Notes under the pieces: model-generated
Seen by the model: the letters and a program-made list of their open reading frames with translations, nothing else
The model's database searches: none
Told to the model about the DNA's origin: nothing
From: JADJLQ01 sp031417835
GTDB taxonomy: Bacteria; Bacteroidota; Bacteroidia; Chitinophagales; Saprospiraceae
Length of the DNA: 64,000 nucleotides
Reading direction: 5' to 3'
NCBI GenBank assembly: GCA_031417835.1
Contig: JANOWJ010000181.1
Location: 29,105-93,104, forward strand
Position numbers and translations under genes: made by a program
In this document: one piece after another, positions 35,433 to 45,609 of the stretch
How positions within the stretch are numbered: position 1 is the stretch's first letter
Layout of the letters: every line of letters starts with the position of its first letter

Positions 35433-36944
35433 ATGAATAGACTTAACTGGCCTTGGCTTTTTGCAATTCTCAATATTGTCATTCATCTTGCTTTCTATAA
35501 TAATCTGGAGTTTCACAGGGATGAATTGCTTTATTTTTCACTGGGCCTTCATCCATCATGGGGTTATGCTTCGGTGCCGCCACTGATAAGTTGGCTGGCA
35601 ACATTTATTCAATCCACTATTGGGTTTACGCTGTTTGCCGTAAAATTTTTTCCTGCTTTATTGAGCGGTATTTTCGTCCTACTCTGTTCGGCGATCACCA
35701 AAGAGCTTGGTGGCAAGGGATTTGCTCAGGCATTGACATCACTAGTTATAGTCTGCGCACCATTTACGTTGAGGACTTTTCATTTATTCCAGCCTGTGCA
35801 CTTAGATTTATTTTTCTGGACCTTAGTTTTTTACCTGACGATCAGATATATCAATGCCAGGCAAGATCGTGATTTGACTCTGCTGGGTATAGTATTTGGG
35901 CTAGCCTTGTTAAACAAATATTTGATTGCACTCTTGATACCTGCTTTGTTCATTTCAATCTTCTTTTCTGAATGGCGCATGATATTCAAAAAAAAATCAT
36001 TTTATGGAGCGATTGGTATAGGATTATTGATTTGGTTACCCAACCTGATCTGGCAATACTCGAATGATTTTCCGGCAATCAATCATATCAATAAGCTTAG
36101 TGAGGTTCAGTTAGTTCATGTCAATAGATTAGATTTTCTTAAAGATTTATTGCTTATGCCATGGATGGGTACCCTGCTTACTATTCCTGGGTTATTTTAT
36201 TTATGTATGCATAAAAAGTATAGACCAGTCGGTATAGCAGTCCTGTTAGTGATCAGTGCATTGATCCTATTGCAAGGTAAAAGTTACTACGCCATGGGTG
36301 TTTTTCCTATTTTGATTGCTGCAGGAGCCAAGGTGGCGGAAATGTACTGCCTTTCGAAAGTCATTCGGGTCATACTTGTCATCCTTATTTTAGGGGTTTC
36401 GATACCGATACTGCCATTAGGTATACCAATCTATAAACAAGATGGTCTGGTAAAGTACTTTGAATCTGTGCAAGAAAAACTGGGATTGACGCTAGGTCGC
36501 ACCTTTGAAGACGGCACTATCCATTCGCTGCCGCAGGATTATGCTGATCAACTGGGGTGGACGGAGCTGACTAAGCTTACACTCCTTGCATATGAAAAGA
36601 TACCCGATACATCTAAAGCGCTGATTTATGCTGAAAATTATGGTCAGGCAGGGGCCATATCGATCATTGGGAGAAAATATGGGTTGCCTGAGGCGGTGAG
36701 TTTTAGCGATAGTTACAGGTATTGGACTCCGCTTAGGTTTGATCCAGACATTGAATATTTTATTTATATCAATGATGAATTGGGGGAGGATGTAAAATCG
36801 TCTTTTCGAGACATTGAGCAGATTGGTCACATATCTAATGTACATGCCCGCGAGTACGGTACTGCGGTTTATTTGTGTACTTCGCCAGTCCGAAGTTTTA
36901 ATGTATTGTGGTCAGAAGTCCTAAAGCGAGTTGCTCAAGAATGA
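35433..36944 (+). CDS. GT39-family (PMT/ArnT-like) membrane glycosyltransferase
   Basis: The 503-residue protein has about ten membrane segments. The N-terminal loop HRDELLYFSLGLHPSWGY carries the acidic pair and the aromatic/Pro pattern (YASVPPLISWL) that define the dolichyl/undecaprenyl-phosphate-sugar-dependent GT39 superfamily. A 140-residue soluble C-terminal part faces the periplasm. Likely activity is transfer of a sugar from a lipid carrier to a lipid, protein or polymer; the acceptor is not known. It has its own promoter and is followed by a sugar-transport gene after 114 bases. Confidence 0.8.
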   Translation: MNRLNWPWLFAILNIVIHLAFYNNLEFHRDELLYFSLGLHPSWGYASVPPLISWLATFIQSTIGFTLFAVKFFPALLSGIFVLLCSAITKELGGKGFAQALTSLVIVCAPFTLRTFHLFQPVHLDLFFWTLVFYLTIRYINARQDRDLTLLGIVFGLALLNKYLIALLIPALFISIFFSEWRMIFKKKSFYGAIGIGLLIWLPNLIWQYSNDFPAINHINKLSEVQLVHVNRLDFLKDLLLMPWMGTLLTIPGLFYLCMHKKYRPVGIAVLLVISALILLQGKSYYAMGVFPILIAAGAKVAEMYCLSKVIRVILVILILGVSIPILPLGIPIYKQDGLVKYFESVQEKLGLTLGRTFEDGTIHSLPQDYADQLGWTELTKLTLLAYEKIPDTSKALIYAENYGQAGAISIIGRKYGLPEAVSFSDSYRYWTPLRFDPDIEYFIYINDELGEDVKSSFRDIEQIGHISNVHAREYGTAVYLCTSPVRSFNVLWSEVLKRVAQE

Positions 36945-37058
36945 AACTCAAAAGGAATATTAAAAGTAAAGCAATACATATTATAAAGCTATTGAAATAA
37001 TTTATATCTTTTCAAGCCATTTCAATTCAATTGACACAGAAGAAATCAGTATTGTCTT

Positions 37059-38063
37059 ATGTTTATTATAGAAAGTTATCCCATTGCGGTCTTATTTTGC
37101 ATCATCACTATGTTGTGCTGGGGCTCTTGGGCCAATACTCAAAAATTGTCCAGTAAAAAATGGCCATTTCAACTGTTTTATTGGGATTATTCTTTGGGTG
37201 TGCTTTTAATTACGTTAGCATTAGCATTTACTTTAGGCTCGTCAGGTGCAGAGGGGCGAGGTTTTTTGGCAGATCTGGATCAAGCGGCTAACGGGCCTTT
37301 GCAAAATGCTTTCTTCGGGGGAGTGGTATTTAATTTTGCAAATTTGTTATTAGTCATTGCCATAGATATAGCGGGTATGGCTATCGCATTTCCCATAGGC
37401 ATTGGATTGGCTTTAGTAGTGGGTGTGGTGACTAATTATTTACTTCAGCCATCAGGTAATGTCGCTTATCTTTTTGGCGGAGTATTGTTTGTAGCCTTAG
37501 CCATCTTGCTGGATGCCATAGCGTATAAGCATATCCTCGAAAAAGGAAAACAAACACCATTAAAGGGTGTTCTGATTTCATTATTGGCAGGGATTGCGAT
37601 GGGATTTTTTTATAAATATGTGGCTCAATCCATGACTACTGACTTTGTAAGTCCGGAGCCAGGTAAGCTTACACCATATACAGCTTTGGTGGTTTTCTCC
37701 ATTGGATTATTGTTGTCAAATATAGTTTTTAATACGATCAATATGTATAAGCCGATCACTGGCCAAGCTGTTACATTTGGCGATTATTTCAGATTAGGCA
37801 GTCCTCGACTGCATGCTATTGGTATCTTGGGTGGGGTCATTTGGGGTATCGGGATGTCCTTCAGCATTCTTGCCTCGGAGCAAGCAGGCCCTGCTATAGC
37901 ATATGGTCTGGGACAAGGGGCCACTATGATCGCTGTATTATGGGGCGTATTTATTTGGAAAGAATTTAAAAATTTACAGCCAGCTAAAAATTGGCTGATC
38001 ACGCTTATGTTTATTTGTTTTATAACTGGCTTAGGTTTGATCATTTATTCAAAGGTGGCTTAA
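37059..38063 (+). CDS. GRP-family (glucose/ribose porter type) sugar transporter
   Basis: The 334-residue protein has ten predicted membrane segments. It contains WGSWANTQKL, FNFANLLLVIAIDIAGMAIA, YGLGQGATMIAVLWGVFIWKEF and NPV-free loops typical of the DMT-superfamily GRP porters. A 13-base gap to the ribokinase gene makes an operon certain enough. The pair predicts import of a sugar such as ribose and its ATP-dependent phosphorylation. Specificity for ribose rests on the neighbour. Confidence 0.8.
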   Translation: MFIIESYPIAVLFCIITMLCWGSWANTQKLSSKKWPFQLFYWDYSLGVLLITLALAFTLGSSGAEGRGFLADLDQAANGPLQNAFFGGVVFNFANLLLVIAIDIAGMAIAFPIGIGLALVVGVVTNYLLQPSGNVAYLFGGVLFVALAILLDAIAYKHILEKGKQTPLKGVLISLLAGIAMGFFYKYVAQSMTTDFVSPEPGKLTPYTALVVFSIGLLLSNIVFNTINMYKPITGQAVTFGDYFRLGSPRLHAIGILGGVIWGIGMSFSILASEQAGPAIAYGLGQGATMIAVLWGVFIWKEFKNLQPAKNWLITLMFICFITGLGLIIYSKVA

Positions 38064-38076
38064 TTTTGAAGAGGTA

Positions 38077-39009
38077 ATGATACAAGATGAAATTGTTGTA
38101 GTAGGCAGCTCCAATATGGATCTGGTGATCAATCTGCCTCGAATACCCCGAGCTGGTGAAACAATCCTTGGAGGTAAATCGAGCATGATCTTTGGAGGCA
38201 AAGGTGCCAATCAGGCAGTGGCCGCTATACGTGCAGGAGGTCATGTAGCGTTTATTTCAAAATTAGGTAATGATATTTTTGGGCATAAAATTCAATCTCA
38301 CTTTATCCAAGAAGGATTGCCAGAAGAATTTATTTTAATGGATAAAAAGGAACCTACTGGTATAGCCCAAATTTTTGTTGGACCCCAGGGTCAAAATTGT
38401 ATTGCAGTAGCTCCAGGATCAAATGGGAAATTGTCAGTAAAGGATCTCTCCACTTTTGAAACAACCATTAAAAATGCCGCAGTCATTCTGGTGCAATTGG
38501 AAATACCGGTGAGCACCGTGGCATATGTCGTAAAGTTAGCCAATAAGTACAAAGTAAAAGTCATACTGAATCCTGCCCCTGCTCAAAAATTGAATCCCCA
38601 AGTATTAAAAAAACTATGGCTGTTGACACCCAACGAATCGGAAGCAAGCTTGCTCTCTGGCGTAAAAGTCAACAACCTTAAGTCAGCGCAAAAAGCCGGG
38701 GCTAATCTTTTGGCTCAAGGCATAGAACAAGTGATCATCACGTTAGGAGAAAATGGTTGTTTATTATGTACGAATCACGGGTTTAGCCATTTTAAAACAG
38801 TCCCTGTAAAAGCAATAGATACCACAGCAGCCGGCGATGTATTCAATGGTGCCCTGGCATCAGCAGTGGCTAGAGATCTTACATTGGATAAAGCTATAAT
38901 TTTTGCCAATGCTGCAGCGGCTATTTCGGTCACCCGTCATGGTGCACAGACCTCCATTCCTTACCTTGAGGAAATAGAGCAAGTAATAAAAAAAAATAAA
39001 GCGTCCTAA
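38077..39009 (+). CDS. rbsK: Ribokinase
   Basis: The 310-residue protein has PfkB-family signatures. GGKGANQAVAAIRAGG near the start binds sugar. LNPAPA and TPNESEA are typical of ribokinases. DTTAAGDVFNGALA near residue 250 holds the catalytic Asp and anion hole. The product is probably ribose 5-phosphate (ATP plus D-ribose), though some relatives act on deoxyribose or other pentoses. It follows the GRP transporter gene with a 13-base gap. It may be controlled by the downstream LacI-type regulator. Confidence 0.88.
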   Translation: MIQDEIVVVGSSNMDLVINLPRIPRAGETILGGKSSMIFGGKGANQAVAAIRAGGHVAFISKLGNDIFGHKIQSHFIQEGLPEEFILMDKKEPTGIAQIFVGPQGQNCIAVAPGSNGKLSVKDLSTFETTIKNAAVILVQLEIPVSTVAYVVKLANKYKVKVILNPAPAQKLNPQVLKKLWLLTPNESEASLLSGVKVNNLKSAQKAGANLLAQGIEQVIITLGENGCLLCTNHGFSHFKTVPVKAIDTTAAGDVFNGALASAVARDLTLDKAIIFANAAAAISVTRHGAQTSIPYLEEIEQVIKKNKAS

Positions 39010-39016
39010 TGCCCAT

Positions 39017-39024
39017 TATCTTTG
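39017..39024 (+). promoter_or_regulatory. Possible -7 box upstream of the LacI gene
   Basis: TATCTTTG fits TAnnTTTG and lies about 105 bases before the LacI start. No TTTG is seen at the expected distance upstream, so this is weak. Confidence 0.25.
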
Positions 39025-39128
39025 AGAATATCTAGCCAAGATAAAGAGTCAAACCAACGCACCTTGTTCGAATAATGCATGTGATGATAGAAATAAATGA
39101 TTAATAAAATAGCAAAGTAATTAGCGGT

Positions 39129-40142
39129 ATGGAAAATAAGCCTGTCACCATAAAGGTCATTGCTAAAAAACTAAATATTTCCATCTCTGCAGTCTCCAAA
39201 GCCTTGCATGATGATCCAAGTATAGGCTTGCGTACTAAAATGCGCGTAAAAGCGTTAGCCAATGAGCTAAATTATCAACCCAACCAGATTGCCATCGATC
39301 TTCAAAAAGGCAGAACCAATACGATTGGAGTGATTTTACCCCACTTATCTGAAACCTTTTTTCCTGAATTGATTAGTGGTATAGAGCAAGTAGCCAGCGA
39401 TAATGATTATGTCGTATTATTCGGACAATCCAACGAAGATCCGGCCAAAGAACAGATGCTCATGGAGTCCATGAGAAGGCATCGAGTCGATGGCATTATC
39501 ATGTCTTTATCTAAAAATACATTTACGTATGACCATTTTATCAAAATCAAAGATTCCATTTCTATTGTTTTTGTAGATCGAATCCCTGATATGAAAGAGA
39601 TCCATTATGTAGCTTGCAATATGATCTCTGGCACTGTGCAATTGGTAAACTTTCTTTTAGAAAAGAAACATCGTGTGATTGGGTTAATCAATGGACCCGA
39701 AAAACTTTTTGTCTCCAAAGAGCGACTCGATGGCTACCGACAAGCCTTGGTAAAACAACGATTAAAATATGACCCATCTTTAGTGATTAATTGCGATCTA
39801 TCCAAAGAGGGAGTGCTCCGGGCTGCCAAGGAACTACTGGATTACAAACGGAAAGTCACTGCGGTCATAGCATTTCACGATACTGCTGCCATGGACACCA
39901 TTCGATACCTCAAGACCATAAAAAAGGACAAACAAATCACGGTGGTGGGTTATGCTAATTTCCCCATGACTGCTCACTCCATATTTAAACCGGCTGCTAC
40001 AGTTGAGCAGCATCCATATATACAAGGCCAAAAAGCGATGGCTATATTATTGGAAATTATGAATAAAAAAAATGCAGTCGAAAACACGCCAACGGCCTAC
40101 TATAAATTGATAGTGGATTCTAATCTTGTCATTTTAAAATGA
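39129..40142 (+). CDS. LacI-family transcriptional regulator
   Basis: The 337-residue protein has the LacI HTH at about 6-30 (TIKVIAKKLNISISAVSKAL). The hinge LANELNYQPNQIAIDLQKGR and a periplasmic-binding-like effector domain (TIGVILPHLSETFFPELISG, VDGIIMSLSK, DRIP, VVGYANFPM) follow. It is most likely a sugar-responsive regulator of the transporter-ribokinase pair just upstream. Two operator-like sites further downstream (40507 and 48990) have the central ACGT typical of LacI-family targets. Regulation of the SusC/SusD block is therefore possible but unproven. Confidence 0.88.
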   Translation: MENKPVTIKVIAKKLNISISAVSKALHDDPSIGLRTKMRVKALANELNYQPNQIAIDLQKGRTNTIGVILPHLSETFFPELISGIEQVASDNDYVVLFGQSNEDPAKEQMLMESMRRHRVDGIIMSLSKNTFTYDHFIKIKDSISIVFVDRIPDMKEIHYVACNMISGTVQLVNFLLEKKHRVIGLINGPEKLFVSKERLDGYRQALVKQRLKYDPSLVINCDLSKEGVLRAAKELLDYKRKVTAVIAFHDTAAMDTIRYLKTIKKDKQITVVGYANFPMTAHSIFKPAATVEQHPYIQGQKAMAILLEIMNKKNAVENTPTAYYKLIVDSNLVILK

Positions 40143-40222
40143 GATGGCTAAAAAAAAACTATACTATCTATTAACCCTACTTACTTAATAGCGATATGTA
40201 ATTTATCAAAAAGGGTAAATAA

Positions 40223-40250
40223 AAAGGCCGATAGTAACCCATCGACCTTT
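40223..40250 (-). terminator. Hairpin with T-run on the minus strand
   Basis: AAAGG-C-CGAT pairs with ATCG-A-CCTTT with one mismatch and an 8-base loop. Read on the minus strand it is followed by CCTTTTTATTTA. It lies about 315 bases beyond the stop of the minus-strand FG-GAP gene and 80 bases after the plus-strand LacI gene. The region 40143-40564 holds no supported gene. Confidence 0.45.
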
Positions 40251-40506
40251 AGAACAAAAAAATGTATGATTAAGAATTGATTTACTTTTTAATTGAAATG
40301 GGCAAGTCATGTTAAATCATCTAGTTGGCCTAGTCACCTCGTTTGGAATCTACACCCTACCTCAAAATGCATCGAAAATTCATGTTACATATACTTGCTT
40401 TTCAAGAAAGCTCCTCATTTATCCAACTTCTTGAAAAACAACAATTTCCTAAACAAATTGACTTTGAAATATACAACCTAAATGGTGAATAAAAAAGCCA
40501 AAAACT

Positions 40507-40528
40507 AAGTAAAACGTTATAGTGAAAT
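40507..40528. promoter_or_regulatory. Operator-like site, copy 1
   Basis: GTAAAACGTTATAG with flanks matches the site at 48990-49011 at 20 of 22 positions. The centre AACGTT with an imperfect palindrome resembles LacI-family operators. It lies just beyond the stop of the FG-GAP gene, which is an odd position for an operator. Confidence 0.5.
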
Positions 40529-40564
40529 TGTTAGTGAGACATGCCAGTGTATTTAATAATGCAA

Positions 40565-43500
40565 TTAATAGTTTTCTTTATGCAGTGACTTAAGCTCAAA
40601 AAGGATGATCGGAGCATTTACTCCTGATGTTACAATCAAGGTTGATTTTGCTTTGATATCCATTTTAATGCTATTCCACACTGTATGTCGTAGGCTGAAG
40701 TTTTGTGGAGCAACCGTAAATTTCAAACCTTTATTGCCCATTAAAATCAATCCTTTGTTAGCATCTTGGCTTCCTAATTGAACCATTTGGTATGTATCAT
40801 TTCCAAATAGAAGTATGTCTAAATTGGAATCACTATCGATATCCGTAGTAAGAATTGAGTTAATAGTACTCCATTGCGCAGCTAAAGGTAAATCATGAGC
40901 AATAAATTCATTTTTTGCATTTTGCTCAAAGGTCATTGATTTTAATGTACTTATAGATAAATGCACTGCTTCTTCTAGCACGGCTGGAGGCAAGACCTCG
41001 TTAAAGGATGCTTGAGCATAGGAGTGATAAGAGATAAACTTTTTTTTGAGAAAAACCAACTGTGAAAGCAAATCATCTTTATCTGCTATTAGATATTCCT
41101 TCCCAGCTTCAAAATAGGTCACCAAAGGCTCGATGGATCCATTCTGATCAAAATCTTTGGCATATAATTGAATAGGTTCAATTATTGAGGCATTTAATTG
41201 AGTATTTAACCCGTAGTTTCCAGCGATAATATCCTGATCTCCATCCCCATCCAGGTCTTCTATATTAATTGTATTCCACCAGCCACTCAGCACTGACAAC
41301 ACTTGACATTTATTTTTGGAAAAGCTGCCTTTTACATTATAAAAGATAGAAATTGGCATCCAATGTCCTGCTATAATTAAATCAACATACCCATCCTGAT
41401 TCATATCCTTCCATTTAGTGTCTGTAATAATTTGAGCTGGAAGTAAAAAAGAATCAAGGCCGTGTGGTTTTGATAAAAAATTGCCTTTGCCATCATTGAC
41501 TAAGAGATATGAGCTATCAGAAAATGGATACTTACCAGGTGTGACACCGCCACCGATAAATAAATCCAAATCGCCATCTCTATCGTAATCACCAGCTGCT
41601 ACACTGCTGGTGTTTGTGAATAAATCAGGTAAACCTGTAGACACTTTAAAATTGGCCTTGCCATCATTTATTAATAAAAAATCGTTAAGCACCTCTCTAT
41701 TTTGAAATTGTGCATAATTTCCAGTGGCTAAATAAACATCCAGATCCCCATCCAGATCTACATCAAGAATTTCAACTTGATTAACGGATATATTTTTTGG
41801 AATAGCTTTAATTTGTTTTGGAATGAATCCACCCTTTCCATTTTGAATCAGAATAGTACAAACATTTCCGAGAACACCACCGATGAAGAGATCTTGGAGC
41901 CCATCGCCATTTAAATCACCTTTAGCTAAAGAAGGGCCTCTTTGAGAATACATCCTGTGGAGTAATGGCTGAATTTTGAAATCATTAAATTCAATATGTT
42001 TAGATGAATAATCTAATCTGGACTTCGATATTAAGAGGGATGGAGTCAAGAGTCGATTATCTGTAGGGTTGACTGCCGTGTCAGGGTCATACTGAATTGT
42101 GTTGGTCGTATCTGGGAATAATAGTGGACAATTTTGCTTTTTGCCATCTGGCCAGGTTATTTGTGCTTCGTACAATTTTTTTGGGGCATTGCCTAACCCA
42201 AATACTGCATTTGGCGGGACACTTGATTGAAATCCCCTGCTTGTCACTATAGATTTGGTTTGTATACTTGAATTCGGATGTTTCAACTCAATTTTTGCAC
42301 CCATTGCATAAGGATTCTGGCCGCCACCTTTAAGTATGATCTTAATGAAATGAGCATTTCCTTGTTCCCTAGTTTGATTCTTATACAGTGAGGCTTTTGT
42401 ATTGATGTTATTAATGACAATATCTTCATCGCCATCGTTGTCTAAGTCTGCGTAAGCTGCTCCATTGGATAAAGTTTCGTGATCAAATCCCCACTCCAAT
42501 GATACATTCTTAAACCTGTTGTTTTTTTCATTCAAATACATAAAATTGTGTACTCGAATCGATGGCATTTTGGAAATCAACTCTGAAAAAGTTACTTGTT
42601 GGCTAGTTTTGTCTGTCGCCTGTTTTAAGTCAGTGGCAAAGGCTAGAAAATCCATATTGGTATAGTCCGCTTTATAGCCATTGGTAATAAATATGTCGTT
42701 CCAACCATCCAAATTATAATCTGATATCAAAGCAGACCAACTCCAATCCGTATTTGAAATGCCAGCGAATTGTCCAATTTCTGTAAATTGACCTTGACCA
42801 TTATTAAGATGAAGCATATTGCGCATGTACTGTTTGAAAAATCCCGATTGCTCCAATTGATGATGTTTATTATAATTATCTGATCCTGAAGTCATTTTTT
42901 TGCGATAATGACCCTGTGGCAACATGTCGAGAGTAATGATATCCGGTTGACCATCATTATTAAGATCTCCGATATCCGAACCCATAGAGTACAAAGACAC
43001 ATGATCAAATCGATCTTCCAATTCGTTCTTAAAAGTTCCGTTTCTTTGATTGATGTAGCAATAATCTTGCTCATTATAATCATTGCTAATGTACAGATCC
43101 AACCAGTCATCCCCATTGATGTCAGCTACTGATACACCTAGCCCAAACCCTAATACATTGGATGTAATGCCAGCTTTAGCAGTTATGTCAACAAACCGGC
43201 CTATACTACCGATCTCTGAATGGATACAATCGTTTCTGAATAGTTTTCCTCCATAGTATGGATTATAAAGTTTTTTGTAAGATCCTGTGATTTTATCAAA
43301 TCCGGCATATTCCTGTACGGAATGATTAAGCAGGTACATGTCCAAATCTCCATCCCGATCAAAATCAAAAAATGATGCCTGTGTAGAATATCCAGGATCG
43401 TCTAAACCATAAGCACCGGCCATTTCGGTAAAAGTCAGATCACGATTATTGATGAATAGCAAATTTTTTCTTCGCTCGGGCAGTTTAGCCGCTGAACGAC

Positions 43501-43906
43501 ATACATAAATATCCAACCAACCATCGGCATTGACATCAGCCATCGTTACTCCTGTATTCCAAAGACCTGCAGCTTGCACTCCGGCAGCTTTTGCGATTTC
43601 ATCAAATTCAAAATTTCCTTTGTTCAAATATAGGTGACTGGCCATCATATTCCCTGTGAAGTATAGATCGATCATACCATCATTATTCAGATCCCCAGTT
43701 GCTACACCACCTCCATTATAAAAATATCCATAGTTCAATACATTAAATTGCTCACTTTCTCTGATTTTGTTTTCAAAAATGATACCTGTGGCAGAAGGCT
43801 CCAGAAGTGTGAACAATTGATTTTTTTTATGATAGCACCCACAGCAAAGACAAATGCTTATCACGAACAAAATAGACGGAAGGGATCGCGGAATAAAATG
43901 CATCAT
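40565..43906 (-). CDS. FG-GAP/VCBS repeat lipoprotein with ASPIC/UnbV domain
   Basis: The 1113-residue protein has a lipoprotein signal (ICLCCGCYHKK). It then has many FG-GAP/VCBS repeats with DxDxDG calcium-binding loops, such as GDLNNDGMIDLYFTG, ADVNADGWLDIYV and DFDRDGDLDMYLLN. An ASPIC/UnbV domain sits at about 525-600 (VTSRGFQSSVPPNAVFGLG, ITWPDGKKQ), and a second half holds further repeats. Such proteins commonly follow SusC/SusD pairs and are thought to act at the cell surface on carbohydrates or as binding scaffolds. The start lies 97 bases after the susD stop, with a strong terminator between, so its level may be set by read-through. Confidence 0.88.
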   Translation of the reverse strand: MMHFIPRSLPSILFVISICLCCGCYHKKNQLFTLLEPSATGIIFENKIRESEQFNVLNYGYFYNGGGVATGDLNNDGMIDLYFTGNMMASHLYLNKGNFEFDEIAKAAGVQAAGLWNTGVTMADVNADGWLDIYVCRSAAKLPERRKNLLFINNRDLTFTEMAGAYGLDDPGYSTQASFFDFDRDGDLDMYLLNHSVQEYAGFDKITGSYKKLYNPYYGGKLFRNDCIHSEIGSIGRFVDITAKAGITSNVLGFGLGVSVADINGDDWLDLYISNDYNEQDYCYINQRNGTFKNELEDRFDHVSLYSMGSDIGDLNNDGQPDIITLDMLPQGHYRKKMTSGSDNYNKHHQLEQSGFFKQYMRNMLHLNNGQGQFTEIGQFAGISNTDWSWSALISDYNLDGWNDIFITNGYKADYTNMDFLAFATDLKQATDKTSQQVTFSELISKMPSIRVHNFMYLNEKNNRFKNVSLEWGFDHETLSNGAAYADLDNDGDEDIVINNINTKASLYKNQTREQGNAHFIKIILKGGGQNPYAMGAKIELKHPNSSIQTKSIVTSRGFQSSVPPNAVFGLGNAPKKLYEAQITWPDGKKQNCPLLFPDTTNTIQYDPDTAVNPTDNRLLTPSLLISKSRLDYSSKHIEFNDFKIQPLLHRMYSQRGPSLAKGDLNGDGLQDLFIGGVLGNVCTILIQNGKGGFIPKQIKAIPKNISVNQVEILDVDLDGDLDVYLATGNYAQFQNREVLNDFLLINDGKANFKVSTGLPDLFTNTSSVAAGDYDRDGDLDLFIGGGVTPGKYPFSDSSYLLVNDGKGNFLSKPHGLDSFLLPAQIITDTKWKDMNQDGYVDLIIAGHWMPISIFYNVKGSFSKNKCQVLSVLSGWWNTINIEDLDGDGDQDIIAGNYGLNTQLNASIIEPIQLYAKDFDQNGSIEPLVTYFEAGKEYLIADKDDLLSQLVFLKKKFISYHSYAQASFNEVLPPAVLEEAVHLSISTLKSMTFEQNAKNEFIAHDLPLAAQWSTINSILTTDIDSDSNLDILLFGNDTYQMVQLGSQDANKGLILMGNKGLKFTVAPQNFSLRHTVWNSIKMDIKAKSTLIVTSGVNAPIILFELKSLHKENY

Positions 43907-43927
43907 AAAAGGTATTGCACGGGTATT

Positions 43928-43967
43928 AAAAAAAAAATACCGTGCAGCTTATAAACTGCACGGTATT
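43928..43967 (-). terminator. Strong intrinsic terminator after susD-like gene
   Basis: AATACCGTGCAG and CTGCACGGTATT form a perfect 12-bp stem with an eight-base loop. On the minus strand it is followed directly by about ten T residues. It lies within the 97 bases between the SusD gene and the FG-GAP gene that follows it. Confidence 0.9.
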
Positions 43968-44002
43968 CAAAGTACGAATTTAAATTAATAAAATCGATTA
44001 AT

Positions 44003-45583
44003 CTATTTTTTATCCCACCACACTTTGGTACTGTTCTTATTTCCGCCTCGAGTGGCCAATTCGGGTAAAGTGGCAGCTGCATCTGTAGCTGCTTTATTAT
44101 TAGAGTATTCACTGGTGACGAATGTCATTCTTCGGAATATATCAGTCGTTTTTAAGTTAGCATTATCACTGGCGACCAATGGGATGGTTTTAGGATATCC
44201 TGTACGACGCAATTCAGCAAAGGCCTCCCACCCATCAGGATATAATCCAAGCCATTTTTGGGTGATGATTTGCTCCAACTGTCTTTCTTTACTTCCGCCA
44301 GACTCATATTTTACAGGAATATTGGAAGCTGCTGGTGTATTTAAGACATCACCTACTGAGGCTGGTGTTTTAGTACTACTGATATATGCTGTAATGTCAG
44401 CAGCGCTGGCACTAGTACGTTCCTGCATGCTTAATGTAATACCTTCTTCATACAATTTCTGAGCAGTTCCGCCCATATTCCATCCTTCCAGCGCACCCTC
44501 TGCCCGTAAAAAAGCAACTTCAGAAGCTACTAGTACTTTATGAGGAGGGTTTTTTCCGCCTTTGGAACCTAATGGAAGGTAAACTGTATTCATATCAGAG
44601 TGGGCACTATTGGTAGCTGGTGTTTTATCTACTTTGAGTTGTCCGTTTCGCAAGCCTTCATAAGGAATACCATCACCATCACTATCGCCACTGACAGCAG
44701 GATTAAAGTACACAGCCATACGAGGATCGTTATATCCTTTCAGGACACTTTCCATTAAAGCACTCATTCTAAATTCTCCCCAATCCGTAATGGTAGTGAA
44801 AGGATTAAGTGTATTCGCATTGGTTTTAATAAAAGCATTATCAGAATTAGAAATAATTACACCATCTGCGATCGCTTTTTCAGCCTGCACTTTTGATAAT
44901 GCAGCATCGACATACTTTACTCTCAAGGCCAATCTCAAGCGTAGGCTATTTGCAAATTTGAGCCACTGAGAAGGATTGCCACCATAGATTAAATCATTGT
45001 TTCCAAAAGCATTACCCGTGCTAGATTTTAAAACGGCTATAGATTCATCTAGGGTAGTAAAAAAGCTTTTATAAATACTTTCCTGACTGTCATAAGGAAC
45101 AGTTGTCTCACCATTGCCATATTTTGAATAGATAATTGGACCCCAGTAATCTGTTTGACGGTGATAAGCTTGGACACGCCAAACTTTAGCTATTGCATTT
45201 TCTAGTTTTAAATTATTTTTAGCGGACAGATCTTCTACGAATTTAATTTGCGGAGCAGCCTCACCGTAAAATGAGCTCCAAGCAAGATCTATCCAGCGAC
45301 CTACTTCTACATATCGATCTGAATCAAAATTAGAAGCTGTTGTTGCAAAATATTGACAATAAATATCAGAAAATAAATTTTCCGATATTTGGAATCTCCA
45401 GTGCTCACCATGCATAGATGCATATTGTGCTTTGGCTAATGCTTGCCCCATTAATCCTGCATCTACTTTATCTGCAATCAATACATCCGGACGAGTGTTA
45501 AGTTCATCGAATTCCTCGGTGCAGGAAAAACTAAAAAGGATTATAGAAGCAAGTACAGAAAGTTTTAAAATTTTCATACCCAT
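44003..45583 (-). CDS. SusD/RagB-family surface glycan-binding lipoprotein
   Basis: The 526-residue protein has a lipobox in SIILFSFSC (Cys21 from the first Met; a second Met two codons on is equally possible as start). The TPR-rich SusD-like fold is indicated by NALRVKYVDAAL-type helices, FANSLRLRLALRV, VASEVAFLRAEGALEGW and QKWLGLYPDGWEAFAELRR. The last is a strong signature of the SusD-like subfamily 2. It lies 56 bases after the SusC gene, so the pair makes a typical outer-membrane importer in which the lipoprotein lid captures substrate. The substrate is not known. Confidence 0.92.
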   Translation of the reverse strand: MGMKILKLSVLASIILFSFSCTEEFDELNTRPDVLIADKVDAGLMGQALAKAQYASMHGEHWRFQISENLFSDIYCQYFATTASNFDSDRYVEVGRWIDLAWSSFYGEAAPQIKFVEDLSAKNNLKLENAIAKVWRVQAYHRQTDYWGPIIYSKYGNGETTVPYDSQESIYKSFFTTLDESIAVLKSSTGNAFGNNDLIYGGNPSQWLKFANSLRLRLALRVKYVDAALSKVQAEKAIADGVIISNSDNAFIKTNANTLNPFTTITDWGEFRMSALMESVLKGYNDPRMAVYFNPAVSGDSDGDGIPYEGLRNGQLKVDKTPATNSAHSDMNTVYLPLGSKGGKNPPHKVLVASEVAFLRAEGALEGWNMGGTAQKLYEEGITLSMQERTSASAADITAYISSTKTPASVGDVLNTPAASNIPVKYESGGSKERQLEQIITQKWLGLYPDGWEAFAELRRTGYPKTIPLVASDNANLKTTDIFRRMTFVTSEYSNNKAATDAAATLPELATRGGNKNSTKVWWDKK

Positions 45584-45609
45584 TAATTTAATTTTGGTGA
45601 TTACTTATT

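Noticed and set aside
40293..40481. 62-codon plus-strand open frame
   Set aside because: Low-complexity composition, no ribosome site, no recognisable features, and it lies in an AT-rich convergent gap.
44025..44462. 145-codon plus-strand frame opposite SusD
   Set aside because: Antisense shadow of a clear family member.
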